From: Stropharia rugosoannulata
Taxonomy: Eukaryota; Basidiomycota; Agaricomycetes; Agaricales; Strophariaceae
NCBI GenBank assembly: GCA_028532985.1
Contig: JANCIK010000012.1
Span: 434,001-498,000, forward strand
Direction of reading: 5' to 3'
Length of the DNA stretch: 64,000 nt
Numbering within the stretch: the stretch's first letter is position 1; each line of letters begins with the position of its first letter. The position numbers and the translations under genes are program-made. The notes under the pieces are model-generated. The model was not told the DNA's origin, searched no databases, and worked only from the letters and a program-made list of their open reading frames with translations. Of the stretch, positions 11,367 through 22,139 are shown one piece after another.

Positions 11367-12145
11367 TTAAACTACAGCCAATCGCGCAAGAGCATGAGCA
11401 TGGCGCCACAGCTGATGAGTAAATTTACGTGTTTGTGGCACACCTTGGGTAAAGAGCCACGTCTGGTGCAAAGCGCCCCTCCAGCTGTTCCAAAGTGTGA
11501 TGGGCGTACCCAGCGTGTCCTCGCCGTCGCCGTACAGATCGAGGTTTTCATATGTGAATGGAATGAAGATCCTGTTTACATTTTATTATTATTTTTCCAC
11601 AGAGTGGAGGGCGGATGAAGTCAGTTAGTGATAAAAGAAGGACAAATCAGCGTTGGAGTAAACCTGGGCGTACCTGAATGTGTTAGGGTCGTCCTCGTCG
11701 CGCCAGATGTGCCAGTCGAACGGCTCGTTCGAGGCAATAAGGAGAATGCCGTCCGCGGGCAAACCTAATATGTTTATGTATTGACCTGTTGCCTTTGAAA
11801 TGAAATTCCAAGAGTTGCCTGTCCAGTTCATGGTCCACTGTATCAGGTAAGATTAGTCAGATTACCCTACTCTGTAATATAGGTCAGGCTGTACTTGGAG
11901 TTCGGAGCTCCAAAGTAAGGTCCATGATGGCCAAAGGAAAAGCATACCTGCTGGTTGTGCCCTCCGTTGGGAGGCCATCCGGTTACTTCAGGAGAGTCGG
12001 GAGAGGTTTGATTAAGTTCAAAGCTGAAAATTAGGGCATATTAAGACATACTGCTCCTATGATCGTTCGCGGACAGGTCCATGACGGTCCCTGACTTTAC
12101 GTTTGTGATAACATAGGTTAGACCTGAGTTGACTTCTGTGGTCAT
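11367..12145 (-). CDS. Ricin-B-type beta-trefoil lectin, paralogue 1
   Basis: Exons on the minus strand: 12145-12052, 11985-11948, 11837-11674 and 11571-11444, plus a short last piece ending about 11367. Introns fall at the same codons and phases as in the lectin at 32364-33036. The protein starts MTTEVNSGLTYVITNVKSG, then VMDLSAND, GWPPNGGHNQQW, FDWHIWRDEDDPNTF and LYGDGEDTLGTPITLW, ending HQTWLFT. This is one trefoil of about 145 residues with Q-x-W-like repeats, a sugar-binding fold found in mushroom lectins. It has no signal peptide, so it is likely cytoplasmic, as in fungal defence lectins (family knowledge). The last splice is uncertain because reading straight through also gives a plausible end. 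The composite element begins only 41 bp upstream of the ATG and has probably cut the gene from its own promoter. Confidence 0.75.
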
Positions 12146-12186
12146 GGTGTAGTAAAGCAGCGGTAGAGTAATGACGAGAGCAGAGA

Positions 12187-12208
12187 CATCAGGAAAAACA
12201 CTTTTTTG
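12187..12208 (+). repeat. Left terminal inverted repeat of copy B
   Basis: Matches the inverse of 25485-25506 and of 2599-2620 at 21 of 22 positions. The similarity ends sharply at its inner edge. Confidence 0.75.
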
Positions 12209-12913
12209 AAAAAAGTCTTTTAATTTTTCAAAAAGACTTAAAAAGACTTAAAAAGACCCCAGGAGACCTGGGTCTCTAGGAGACTTAAAAAGCAAAGTCT
12301 CCAGGTATAAAAGTTAAAAAGACATTAAAAAGACTTTATGAAGCAATAAAAGACAATAAAAAGTGTACTTTAAGACATCACAGTTCTTAAAAAAAGCAAA
12401 AAAAAGCAAAAAAAAAAGCGCTCTTGAAGCAATCAAAAGACATCAAGTGCTTCAAATAAAGTATAATAAAAGACCTGGCTAAACATTTAAAAGATATAAA
12501 AAAACCACATTAATACATTATCAGGCATATTTAAAGATCCTAAAAGATTCAAATAAGGTCTTTATATAGCATATTAATAGCTTTTGTAGACACTAAGAGA
12601 AACAAATAAACCCACTTAAAGATATAAAGGCACAACATAATGTCTTTTTTTTAAAAATATAAACATTTTTAGAGCTTTAGAAAGACCTAAAAGAGTACAA
12701 AAGAAGACTCTTGTGATATCTCGTAGTATCTTTAAAATACTTCTCTATAGCACATTAGCAACCTTAGAAAGCTATTTAGAGATCTTATGAGACTCTGCAA
12801 TCACTCAAAATAGTGTATTAAATGTCGCCTTTTATCTAAAATAAGTATACAGGGAATCAAAAGAACGATTATAAAAGAAGGCATTATAAAAGAAGGCTAG
12901 ATAATAGTATGAA
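12209..12913. repeat. Left subterminal region with AAAAAGACTT-type repeats
   Basis: 12209-12420 is very A-rich and holds about eight AAAAAGAC or AAAAAGCA motifs, one inverted (AAGTCTTTTAA), and an overlapping GGAGACC / GGTCTCC pair that could fold. 12421-12913 stays AT-rich with scattered AAAGACCT motifs and no convincing gene. The same motif family lies inside the right terminus at about 25300-25400. Confidence 0.55.
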
Positions 12914-14848
12914 CTACAAATCCAGTGGTAATGCTGGCTCTGCCTCTGGTAGTACTGGTATAGTCGCATTCAAAGTTCCGAAATCAAAATCTGCTAAATC
13001 ATCTGTTTCGTCATACCCAATAAACATATCTGACGAGCTATAAACATAATTAGTAAGGGAAAAAACCAGCGAACAAATTAAACCTACCATAGCTGTTGGA
13101 AAGCATCTTGCCTCCACTTTAAAGCCCATCCACTAGACTTCTGCTCGAGAACCATCCAGTTACCCATATGGCGACTATATCTATAGCAATATGATTAGTA
13201 GTGCAAGGTAATAAGTAATAGCAGAAGCACTGTACAAAACTCTAATAGTCGTTTCGTCAAAATTCTTCCGACTCTTTGTACCATGGCCTTCCTTGAGCTC
13301 TTGTAACGAATGCTCCATCTAAACCAATTGTGAGTAAGGATAGACTAGCGATAAAGTAACATTAATAGAAACATACAGCTGCTAAAGTAATCGCAAACAT
13401 CGATGGTGGTAATGCCTTGTCTATTGCTAATTGCCGAGTAACCAGAGTCGTCGAACTATTTGCTCGTGTTGCAGTCTTGAACCACAACTCTTCAATTATA
13501 TGAAGCATCTTCTCTGACTTGAATGGCTGTCCTCCAGTCGTCCTGGCCTAATACTCCTATTAGTATGTTAAATTATGAAAAAATATTACTTACAGTTGTA
13601 TCGACTTGATCGTACATGAACTTCGCCTTTTCCAGGAGCCAGGTGATAATTTCTTGATCTTTCTTCTTATTAATACCAAGCCCATATGCATTCTGGGTCG
13701 CACTTCGGGCAGCAGTAATTACCGAGCTCATGAATTGTGAACGAGCATAGGAGATCTAGTACTAGTCAAAATACTTAACCAAACGAAATAATATAACTTG
13801 TACTCACATAGCGAATGACGAGTGGCTTTGTAGCTCTTTCCTTTGAAACCTGGATAACAAGGGGGGTATTATCGCCTTGCTTAGCAGCTTCGCAGAAAGC
13901 TGTCCAGCAAGCATCGATTCGGTCTGGACCTACCCCAGCAGTCCAGAAGCTTGGGCTATACACCATGTTAAAGCGAAGATACTTCTTCGCCTCTATAGCT
14001 GTATCCATAACATATGGTGGCAAACTATGCTTCGTCACCTTCTTTGAGTGCAAGGAAAACCCACTGTTCTGACTTTCCAAAAACGAAGCAGAAGTCTTAG
14101 AGGAGGTTGTTGACGATGGTGCAGAGCTCTTGAAAGAGGTTGCCACAGACTCCTGGGATCGCCGAGTCCCAAGCCTCTTCAATGACTATAGAATATTATT
14201 CAAGATTAGTTCTATATTGAATAGCTACAAAGTGCTTACTTTATGCTCGGAATCCGATAAAATAATAATCTATATACGATAAGAAGAATAAGTATAGCAT
14301 ATACCGATAGTACTAGTAGAGAACATACCTCATTTCCGGCCATAGGAATATCATTAACCCCATCGTCATGATCCTCTTCATTGCCTTCATTTTCCCCATC
14401 TTCCAAACTATCGTCAGTAGTATCCCCATCGTGCCTGTTAGTATTTGTCGCTTCGCCAAAAACCTGATTGCCTATGTCGAGTTCTTCCCTGTCGAGATTG
14501 TCAACTCTTGGTCGTTTAGCTGCTCTATTGCTGTCTTCTTCATTACCATCAGAGTCTTTTTCATTCTCGTTTTCCTCGCCCATAAGTCTTTTGTTGCGAG
14601 CAGTAATCTCTAGCCAAACCCATTAGTATCGTTTTAGCAAGGAGACAAATACATACCTTCTTCTTTCTCAGCCTCAGCTTGCTTTGAAGTACTCGCATGC
14701 TGCTTGAGTATCTGTTGTATCATGTCCTGAGGTATATCATTTATAGTTAAATTCTTTCCCTTGTTAGAAGCTCCTGGCTTCCTTTCGATGCTGCCGACTT
14801 GCTGGAACCAGACTTTGCTTGGGAGGTACTGCTTCTGGTGTTGGCCAT
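12914..14848 (-). CDS. DUF6532-like protein carried by copy B
   Basis: A multi-exon minus-strand gene. It starts MANTRSSTSQAKSGSSKS, has an acidic, Asn-rich segment with a KRPR nuclear-type basic motif, a Ser-rich stretch, and then a globular half: MVYSPSFWTAGVGPDRIDAC, QNAYGLGINKKKDQEIITWL, FKSEKMLHIIEELWF, ALPPSMFAITLAA and YSRHMGNWMVLEQ. The end reads MFIGYDETDDL...LPLDL. The order (helical pair, a proline-led ALPPSMFAITLAA helix, then Y-x-x-H-M) fits my memory of DUF6532 proteins, which are abundant in agaricomycetes and have no known function. The first exon needs a one-base shift near 14770 to connect. It lies immediately downstream of the transposase on the same strand, with about 180 bp between them. 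Confidence 0.5.
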
Positions 14849-15030
14849 AGGGATAGAAAACAAATAGAAAGCAGTATGAGTAAGCTTGCAAAAATGAATG
14901 CTTATAAGCAGGAAGTAATTGCCAGGTGTATATTTTACGAAGGGAAAGACACGATACAAGCAACTATTTCCGGTCTGACTAAGCTGGAATGGCTTATATA
15001 ATATAAAAGATAGCGACTACCGGTACAGCT

Positions 15031-18000
15031 CTACCATATAGTTTGGTATGCATATTTACTAGACCAGTTATTAATTAAAAAGGATGTGCATCTATCAAGT
15101 ATATTATCAGATGTCCAGCCATTAGGCATTGGGGCAAGCTTGGGAAATACTGGAAATAGCATGCAACTTTGCCGAATATTTGAGACTGGAATAATTGAGC
15201 ACCAGGCTTGAGTACCTGTCGGATTGGCACCTGCTAAAGGTTCCATCTTTTTGATTAGATACATGTTACCATTAGAAACAGATGGCTGGGATGGTATTGG
15301 TGAGTACCACTCAATATATGCTAATGGCGAAGTTGGCCAATTGTGAGGGGCATCTTGTTGCCCTAAGCGAGTATCCAAAACCTTCGGAAGAGTAAAAATA
15401 ACCTTTACTCTTCCTATTCTTGTGCCTTGATTAAAAGAATTAGAAGTGCTATAGCAACATATAATCTACATACCTATAAGCCCAGTTGACTCTGCTTTAT
15501 CATTAACCATAGCTATAACAGTATCAAATTTTCCTAAACTGTTCTGTTGTGATATTGGAATAGCTTTCACTGAGTCTTTTTCCCCTGTATTATCGTCATC
15601 AAGACTGGTAGGACTAAAGCGAAGTATGTTGTAGACATCAACTCGTGTAAAGGGTAAAGTAGCCTCAGCTAAAGCTTGTTGCGATAAAGGCTGGGACCGG
15701 AGACCATTAATAAAGACCTTCAGTGAGTGAATAAAGCCACGAGCATTATGCTTCTCCTGGATTAGAGAAAGCATTCTTTTAGGATAATTGGGATATTTTG
15801 CAAGGGATTTGACTGATTTTGGTGGTTTATTTAATGGTGTATTCATTTGTAGATTTGCTTCAAAGCCAAGTAACCATTTGAGGAAACTCATCCCGTTGAT
15901 TACTTGCTCTCCAACCATCCTTTGCAAAGTCGATGTGTAGTCGTTCAAACATCTCAGTGTTATAGTTGTCTGTTGTCCCAAAAAGCTTGATAGAATCAAC
16001 ATAATGCAGCAAAGAGTGAAACTTGGGGATATTGAAGTTGTCTCGTACACCAACATTAAGAAAGTATGCTTTGTGTTGGTGAAACCGCTTCAGAGCATCG
16101 GTCAAATACTCTAAAGTAGTTGTATCATGGGTGGGATATTGGGCAATATAGATAAAGTCTAGCAGTGCTGTAATTGCCTGGGCAGCTTGAGTTGGAATAC
16201 TTCCGACTAAGCAGCCTAGAAGAATTTTAGCCATGTTTTTCCGTTCAGGCCCAGTTACTTGAGAGAGAGATGTAAATCCATTTTTGAAGTGGCGAACTCC
16301 AAAGGAAGGTGGAAGACTTTGAATTCTCCGATCTAGCTCTCCTTTCTGTAAAAGCTTTCCACACCATGAGATTAGATGCTTTAGGACCCCTTGATAAAGC
16401 TGGTGTAATACATCAGGTGTTAATGACTGGTGAATGTCGGTCAGAGGAAAGTCTTCCCAAAAGGCTTGAATACACTGCCTGCAACATCATGGGACATGCA
16501 ATATTTATGAAACTGGTTCTGGTTGTCTCCCGAATAAAGTTTGGCCTCTTCAATGGTGGATTTTGTCCATCGCTGAGTTCTGAGCTCCGATAGTGCTTCA
16601 TCTCCAAGATTATTGGCCTTTGCTTTGCATTTGACACAAGTCCCATATTTCGTACAAGAAACAAGACATTGTTCAGGATAGTCGGCAACATAGCAAGTAA
16701 GGATAGGAAAAACAAGACGAGTAGCACCATCAGAGCTTGCCATTTCTATGCCCTCATTTCCAGCTTTAATGAGAGGTTCTAAAGCGATTTTCATCGATTC
16801 ATGGAAAAGCCTTTGAACTCTAGATCGGTGTTCATTTTCACTCATTTGTGATCGGTTGATTTTGTCAACTGAAAGGTAGGCTATAAGGATGGTAGCATGG
16901 GAAGAGGGCTTTCTTCTCGTTGCTTTAGGGATGTTTCCAATCGTAAGATAAACAGGATAGGCTGATTTTCCCCCTGAAAACTGGGTTAACTGGGTTTTGT
17001 CTGTAGCAATTATGACAGGAGCTAAAGTAGCTCCAACTGGAAGTCGACTCTAAAGTGAAGTAAATACAACTTGCTATATCAAGAATTGTGATTTGAATAT
17101 AACATACCTGAAGAACACTCCACCATTGACCTGTCCACATTTCATTGAATATTCGCCCATCTTTACGAGGACTAGTATACACCTTCTTAGGCTTAAATTT
17201 CATCATAGGCGACAGATGGGGGTCCTTCCAAAGAGACTCGATGGCTTGTATCGGATTACGATGCCGAATAGTATATACTTCATTAGGTTTATCGGCAAAT
17301 CTTAGTTTGCGAGTCTTCCATTCGCCTGCTTTCTCGGGCATAGAGTCAAGTTTCTTGTGCAAACCCCGAATATTATGGTATGAGAGACCAAGCTTTTCGA
17401 CAACCTTGATAGTTTGAGTTAGTAAATACAACTGTATTAGTAGTATTGAACTTACCCCAGGAATTTTAAGTAATCGGTCAAATGCATTATGGCCTGGCCC
17501 ATCGTTAACTGCCCATTGAGCTATTTTCCAATCTAGCTCTGAATGAAAGGGATGAAACTTGGGATCCACTCCCTCTTGAAGCATATGAACATCACCATCG
17601 CCATCCAAAGTGTGGATATGTGGGTTACTGGTTGCTTGATATCGAAGAATTCTACCAGCAGTAGGATGCTCTTCTTCAATCCTTTCATCGTCATCATCAT
17701 CATCTAGTAATCGCTTCATTGACAGCACTCTACTGCGATAAGCAGCAGTTTGAGGACCTGGGCCTGCCTCACCCTCCAAGTAGTCGTCAGGACCTGGAAT
17801 AAGAGCAAACTCATCTACAATATTGTCGAATTCCTCATGAAAAAGTCCTCAAGATCTTCGCCATCTAATTCTTCGGGTGTTTGGTTACTAGCTTGCTGTC
17901 CAGTATTCAGGGCACTGCTAGCAATGTTGTCGTTGGATCCAAGGTCGTACCGTATTGGGGCATTTTCTTGTATCTCGTAGGTGTTTTCAGCATTCAAATC

Positions 18001-18117
18001 CTCTAGTTTTTCCTCCATATACCAGGAGCAAGATCGTGATGAGGTTAAATGGGCATTTACCCCACCCCAGGTTTTGAAAAATCTTTCGCATCCAGCAGGG
18101 CATTCAAAGTTGGGCAT
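15031..18117 (-). pseudogene. Plavaka-family transposase of copy B, three run-length frame breaks
   Basis: Exons on the minus strand: 18117-17456, 17404-17108, 17049-15474 and 15413-15031. The N-terminal finger is FECPAGCERFFKTWGGVNAHL. Later blocks are WKIAQWAVNDGPG, LGLSYHNI, ATDKTQ with YPVYLTIGNIPK, VADYPEQCLVSC, CVKCKAKANNLGD, LTPDVLHQLYQGVLKHLISW, FGTTDNYNTEMFERLHIDFA and ASNQRDE. Homology to the element 1 transposase continues to the last exon (GRVKVIFTLPKVL). Three frame breaks occur at T runs of the coding strand (plus-strand A runs at 17840-17844, 16459-16462 and 15862-15864). A one-base change at each restores a protein collinear with element 1. It is therefore either a freshly inactivated copy or an intact gene with consensus errors. 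It is the likely source of mobility for the composite element. Confidence 0.75.
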
Positions 18118-18273
18118 TGCTTATCAGACTCTGAGAGAGATAGTGGGGGTTTTGGTACAACTTTCGGTTGCATTCTCACACATATATCTAAAGTACCAAT
18201 TACAATTGTGCTATTAAAAACTGTAAGCTCACGATTGCCAACCATATACACCAAATCGATTTAACATACCTAT

Positions 18274-18949
18274 TTATATAGTATATTTCCGCGAGTAAGC
18301 TAAGGTCTTCTTTGCATATCTGATCGTTTTTGCTAATAGAAGCTGCTTTTGTTGAAGCAATGCAAGAAGCTTTACTCTTTTATTGCTCTTATGACGATAA
18401 ATGGCTTCCAAAGCTTTTGACTTACGATACAATCGCCGATGGTACCGAAGTGTCGTTTGCTGCAGCTCAATACATTTGGCCTTTAGTCTTTTGTTGGCAG
18501 CTGGTCTGGGCCAATATGGCAATGTAAGCTAAATAGTATGAATAGTATATTAGCAATAGCAGTTTGGAGGCAGTTTGTATAAGTGCGGATCTGAAATAGT
18601 ACATACCTGTTCATCCGAAAATTGGGGCCATCTATTATATTTCAAAGTATAAGCATTGTAATATTCACTACGGTCTGAGAAGTCTTCAGGATGGAGTATT
18701 GCATAATCCAAGGACAGACAATGCTGGTAGGACTTAGTAGATTCGGAATAGACATAGAGAAATACATACTTGGGAAGAGTCGGAAGAGTCAATGTTCTCA
18801 GGAGCTGCATCATCGGAAGTAGCAGGAGCAAGCAAATACTATAAGTACTAGTAATTAGCAGGCTGTTTCGGGAATGGCAAGGTTATAGTAATTACTCTTT
18901 CTTGCTCATAGTAAACTGAGCTTTCAACCTCATCACTATTGGGAAGCAT
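18274..18949 (-). CDS. Small protein with basic coiled-coil tail, copy B accessory
   Basis: Four short minus-strand exons join in phase from ATG at 18949. They read MLPNSDEVESSVYYEQER, YLLAPATSDDAAPENIDSSD, SLDYAILHPEDFSDRSEYY with KYNRWPQFSDEQ, and LTLPYWPRPAANKRLKAKC. The last exon is a long Lys/Arg/Gln-rich helix (IELQQTTLRYHRRLYRKS, then LLALLQQKQLLLAKTIRY). The total is about 165 residues with an acidic N-terminal half and a strongly basic helical end, which suggests a DNA-associated or dimerising accessory factor. No family recognised. It lies about 155 bp upstream of the transposase start, in the same orientation, and next to the GC-rich satellite. Confidence 0.4.
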
Positions 18950-19168
18950 GAAAATCGGGGTTTCGAAAGTGAAGTCAAGTAAAAGGTTTCAAGCTGGTAA
19001 ATAAATCATGTGATTATTGTTAATGGTTCGGGACTACAACAGGAAACGTTGGTCAGAGTTGCAAATATAATATTGATTGATTGAGTATGCAAAATACATG
19101 AAATGCATTGTAAAGATAAAATACAATAATAAGAGGGGATATGTAAATGTTATTGGTGGAAGGGGTGG

Positions 19169-21700
19169 TTGAGTAGTGAGTTGGGCAAGGACAATGGGGC
19201 AGGTGCACGATGCCCTGCGGTCGTTCAACACGACCGCAGGGCATCGTGCAGCACCCAGGATGCATGGCATGCGTCCTGGGTGCGTCTTCGGGCCGCCCAA
19301 GGGCGGGTCGAGGAGGCGGATAGAGGGGTCGAGGGCAAAAGGGCGGGGGCGGAGCCGGGGCCAACGACGCCCTGCGGTCGTGATGAACGACCGCGGGGCA
19401 TCGTTCAGCACCCAGGACGCTTTGCCAGCGTCCTGGGTGCTCTACTGGGCCCGGCAGGCGCGGGTCCAGGCGGCAGGGGGCGGGGTCGAGGGCAGGACGG
19501 CGGGGGCGGACGAAGCCCTGCGGTCGTGTTGAACGACCGCGGGGCATCGTGCAGCACCCAGGACGCTTTGCCAGCGTCCTGGGTGCTCTCCTGGCCCTGG
19601 CAGGCGCGGGTCCAGGCGGCAGGCGGCGGGGTCAAGGGCACAAGGGCGGGGGCGGAGACGGGGCCAACGACGCCCTGCGGTCGTGTTGAACGACCGCGGG
19701 GCATCGTTCAGCACCCAGGACGCATGCCATGCGTCCTGGGTGCGTCTTCGGACCGCCCAAGGGCGGGTCGAGGCGGCAGGGGGCGGGGTCGAGGGCAGGA
19801 CGGCGGGGGCGGAGCCGGGGCGGACGAAGCCCTGCGGTCGTGTTGAACGACCGCGGGGCATCGTGCAGCACCCAGGACGCTGGCAAAGCGTCCTGGGTGC
19901 TCTCCTGGCCCTGGCAGGCGCGGGTCCAGGCGGCAGGGGGCGGGGTCGAGGGCACAACGGCGGGGGCGGAGACGGGGCCAACGACGCCCTGCGGTCGTGT
20001 TGAACGACCGCGGGGCATCGTTCAGCATCCAGGACGCTTTGCCAGCGTCCTGGGTGCTCTCCTGGCCCTGGCAGGCGCGGGTCCAGGCGGCAGGCGGCGG
20101 GGTCAAGGGCACAAGGGCGGGGGCGGAGACGGGGCCAACGACGCCCTGCGGTCGTGTTGAACGACCGCGGGGCATCGGTCAGCATCCAGGACGCTTTGCC
20201 AGCGTCCTGGGTGCTCTCCTGGCCCTGGCAGGCGCGGGTCAAGGCGGCACGGGGCGGGGTCGAGGGCACAACGGCGGGGGCGGAGCCGGGGCGGACGAAG
20301 CCCTGCGGTCGTGTTGAACGACCGCGGGGCATCGTTCAGCACCCAGGACGCATGGCATGCGTCCTGGGTGCGTCTTCGGACCGCCCAAGGGCGGGTCGAG
20401 GCGGCAGGGGGCGGGGTCGAGGGCAGGACGGCGGGGGCGGAGCCGGGGCGGACGAAGCCCTGCGGTCGTGTTGAACGACCGCGGGGCATCGTTCAGCATC
20501 CAGGACGCATGGCATGCGTCCTGGGTGCGTCTTCGGGCCGCCCAAGGGCGGGTCGAGGCGGCGGACGGAGGGGTCGAGGGCAGAAGGGCGGGGGCGGAGC
20601 CGGGGCCAACGACGCCCTGCGGTCGTGTTGAATGACCGCAGGGCATCGTGCAGCACCCAGGACGCTTTGCCAGCGTCCTGGGTGCTCTCCTGGGCCTGGC
20701 AGGCGCGGGTCCAGGCGGCAGGCGGCGGGGTCGAGGGCAGGACGGTGGGGGCGGAGCCGGGGCCAACGACGCCCTGCGGTCGTGTTGAACGGCCGCGGGG
20801 CATCGTTTAGCACCCAGGACGCTTGCCATGCGTCCTGGGTGCCTTTCCTGCGCCTGGTAGGCGCGGGTCGAGGCGGCAGGGGGCGGGGTCGAGGGCAGGA
20901 CGGTGGGGGCGGAGCCGGGGCAAACGACGCCCTGCGGTCGCGATGAACGACCGCAGGGCATCGTGCAGCACCCAGGACGCTTGGCAAGCGTCCTGGGTGC
21001 TTTTCCTGCGCCTGGCAGGCGCGGGTCGGCGCGGCAGGCGGTGGGATCTAGGGCAGGAGGGCGGCGGCGGAGCATGGGGAAACGGCGCCCTGCGGTCGTT
21101 CAACACGACCGCAGTGCGATTTAAGGAGCCCCAGGACACTGGCCAAGCGTCCTGGGTATGTCTTCTGGCCGCGCCAAGGCGGGTCGAGGCGGTGGCCGGA
21201 TGTGATGGGGGCAGCAGAGTGCGGGGGCGGAGCAACCGGGCACGACGCCCTGCGGTCATTCGGCACGACTGCAGGGCGATGAGAAGCATCCAGGACGCTG
21301 CCCGAGCGCCCTGGATGCTCCTGCCGCTGTGTCAAGCAAGGACGGGCCAAAGCATTCGGTCATGGATTAGAGACGGCGGGGGGCAAATAACCTGGCTACG
21401 GCGGCCTGTGGTCATGTCAAACAACTGTAGGGCAATGAACAGCAGCCCAGGATGCTGCCCGAACATCCTGGGTGCTTCTTGTTGCCGTGGCAAGGGCAGA
21501 TCGAGGCGGAGTGTTGGTCAATGGGTGCAGGAGGGCAGGGTGCTGATCAGTTGGGCAAGATGCCCTGTGATCATTCAACATGACTGCACGGTGATGGAAT
21601 GCGGCCCAGGATGCTTGATAAGTGACATGGGCCCTTGTGTTGGCTGCAGAATGGCAGCTCATGGCAGGTTGAGGGTGGGTGTTCAAGAAGGGCTGGGGCA
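19169..21700. repeat. GC-rich satellite: about 16 units of 157 bp, each with three hairpins
   Basis: The word GCCCTGCGGTCG recurs at 19212, 19369, 19515, 19672, 19829, 19986, 20143, 20300, 20457, 20614, 20771, 20929 and 21087, with degenerate copies near 21247, 21407 and 21560. Most steps are exactly 157 bp (one is 146; the last are 158-160). Hairpin A has arms GCCCTGCGGTCG / CGACCGCAGGGC around a 7-base loop. Hairpin B has arms GCACCCAGGACGC / GCGTCCTGGGTGC. Hairpin C is CCGCCC-AA-GGGCGG in one unit type and GCGCCTGGCAGGCGC-like in the other. Units decay toward the right edge. The array is far richer in GC and CpG than its flanks and is open in several frames by composition only, so I call no gene in it. 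Confidence 0.9.
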
Positions 21701-22139
21701 GGGCATATTAATGTCTTTAACCTAATAATGCATTGGGCAGTCCTTACCTCACTTATCTGCTGTATAATCTATGTAGACCAGCAATGTTCATTAGTTTATT
21801 AGTGGCCAAAGTATCTTCCAAGTGGCCTGTACTTTATCCCCAGCCTATACCCTTCGCACTATGGTTATCTCCCAGACACTAGCAATCCACATCTCACTAT
21901 GACTTAAGCAAGATTAAAACCCCACTATAGCCTGTAGGAAGTGTATAACCAATGTCTTTAGATCCACTAGCAGGAAAGGGTAGAGTGGGCCCAAAGCCAG
22001 TAAAAAGACAGAAACAGGACAGAAAGAGTAACGGCAGTGGTGGTATTTGGCTGGTGCTGCTTACCTGATCGATGTTCAAGCTTGATCGCCAAATTTAATT
22101 CTTTATCTAATCTTCATCAGTAACCACTACATCGCCAGA
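21701..22139. other. AT-rich spacer upstream of the oxygenase gene
   Basis: Separates the satellite from the oxygenase ATG at 22140. Composition returns abruptly to AT-rich. It presumably holds the oxygenase promoter. I see no clear TATA box and no gene. Confidence 0.4.

Noticed and set aside
12181..12186. Target-site duplication GA flanking copy B
   Set aside because: Only two bases match (GA before 12187 and after 25506), which is easily chance. Kept as a note, not as a feature.
19169..21700. Many long open frames on both strands rich in Arg, Pro, Gly and Ala
   Set aside because: They arise because the GC-rich 157-bp repeat lacks stop codons in several frames. They follow the repeat period, overlap one another on both strands and show no splice or start context.
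19169..21700. CRISPR array, because of regular repeats
   Set aside because: There are no short repeats alternating with unique spacers. The whole 157-bp unit is repeated and the host is eukaryotic.
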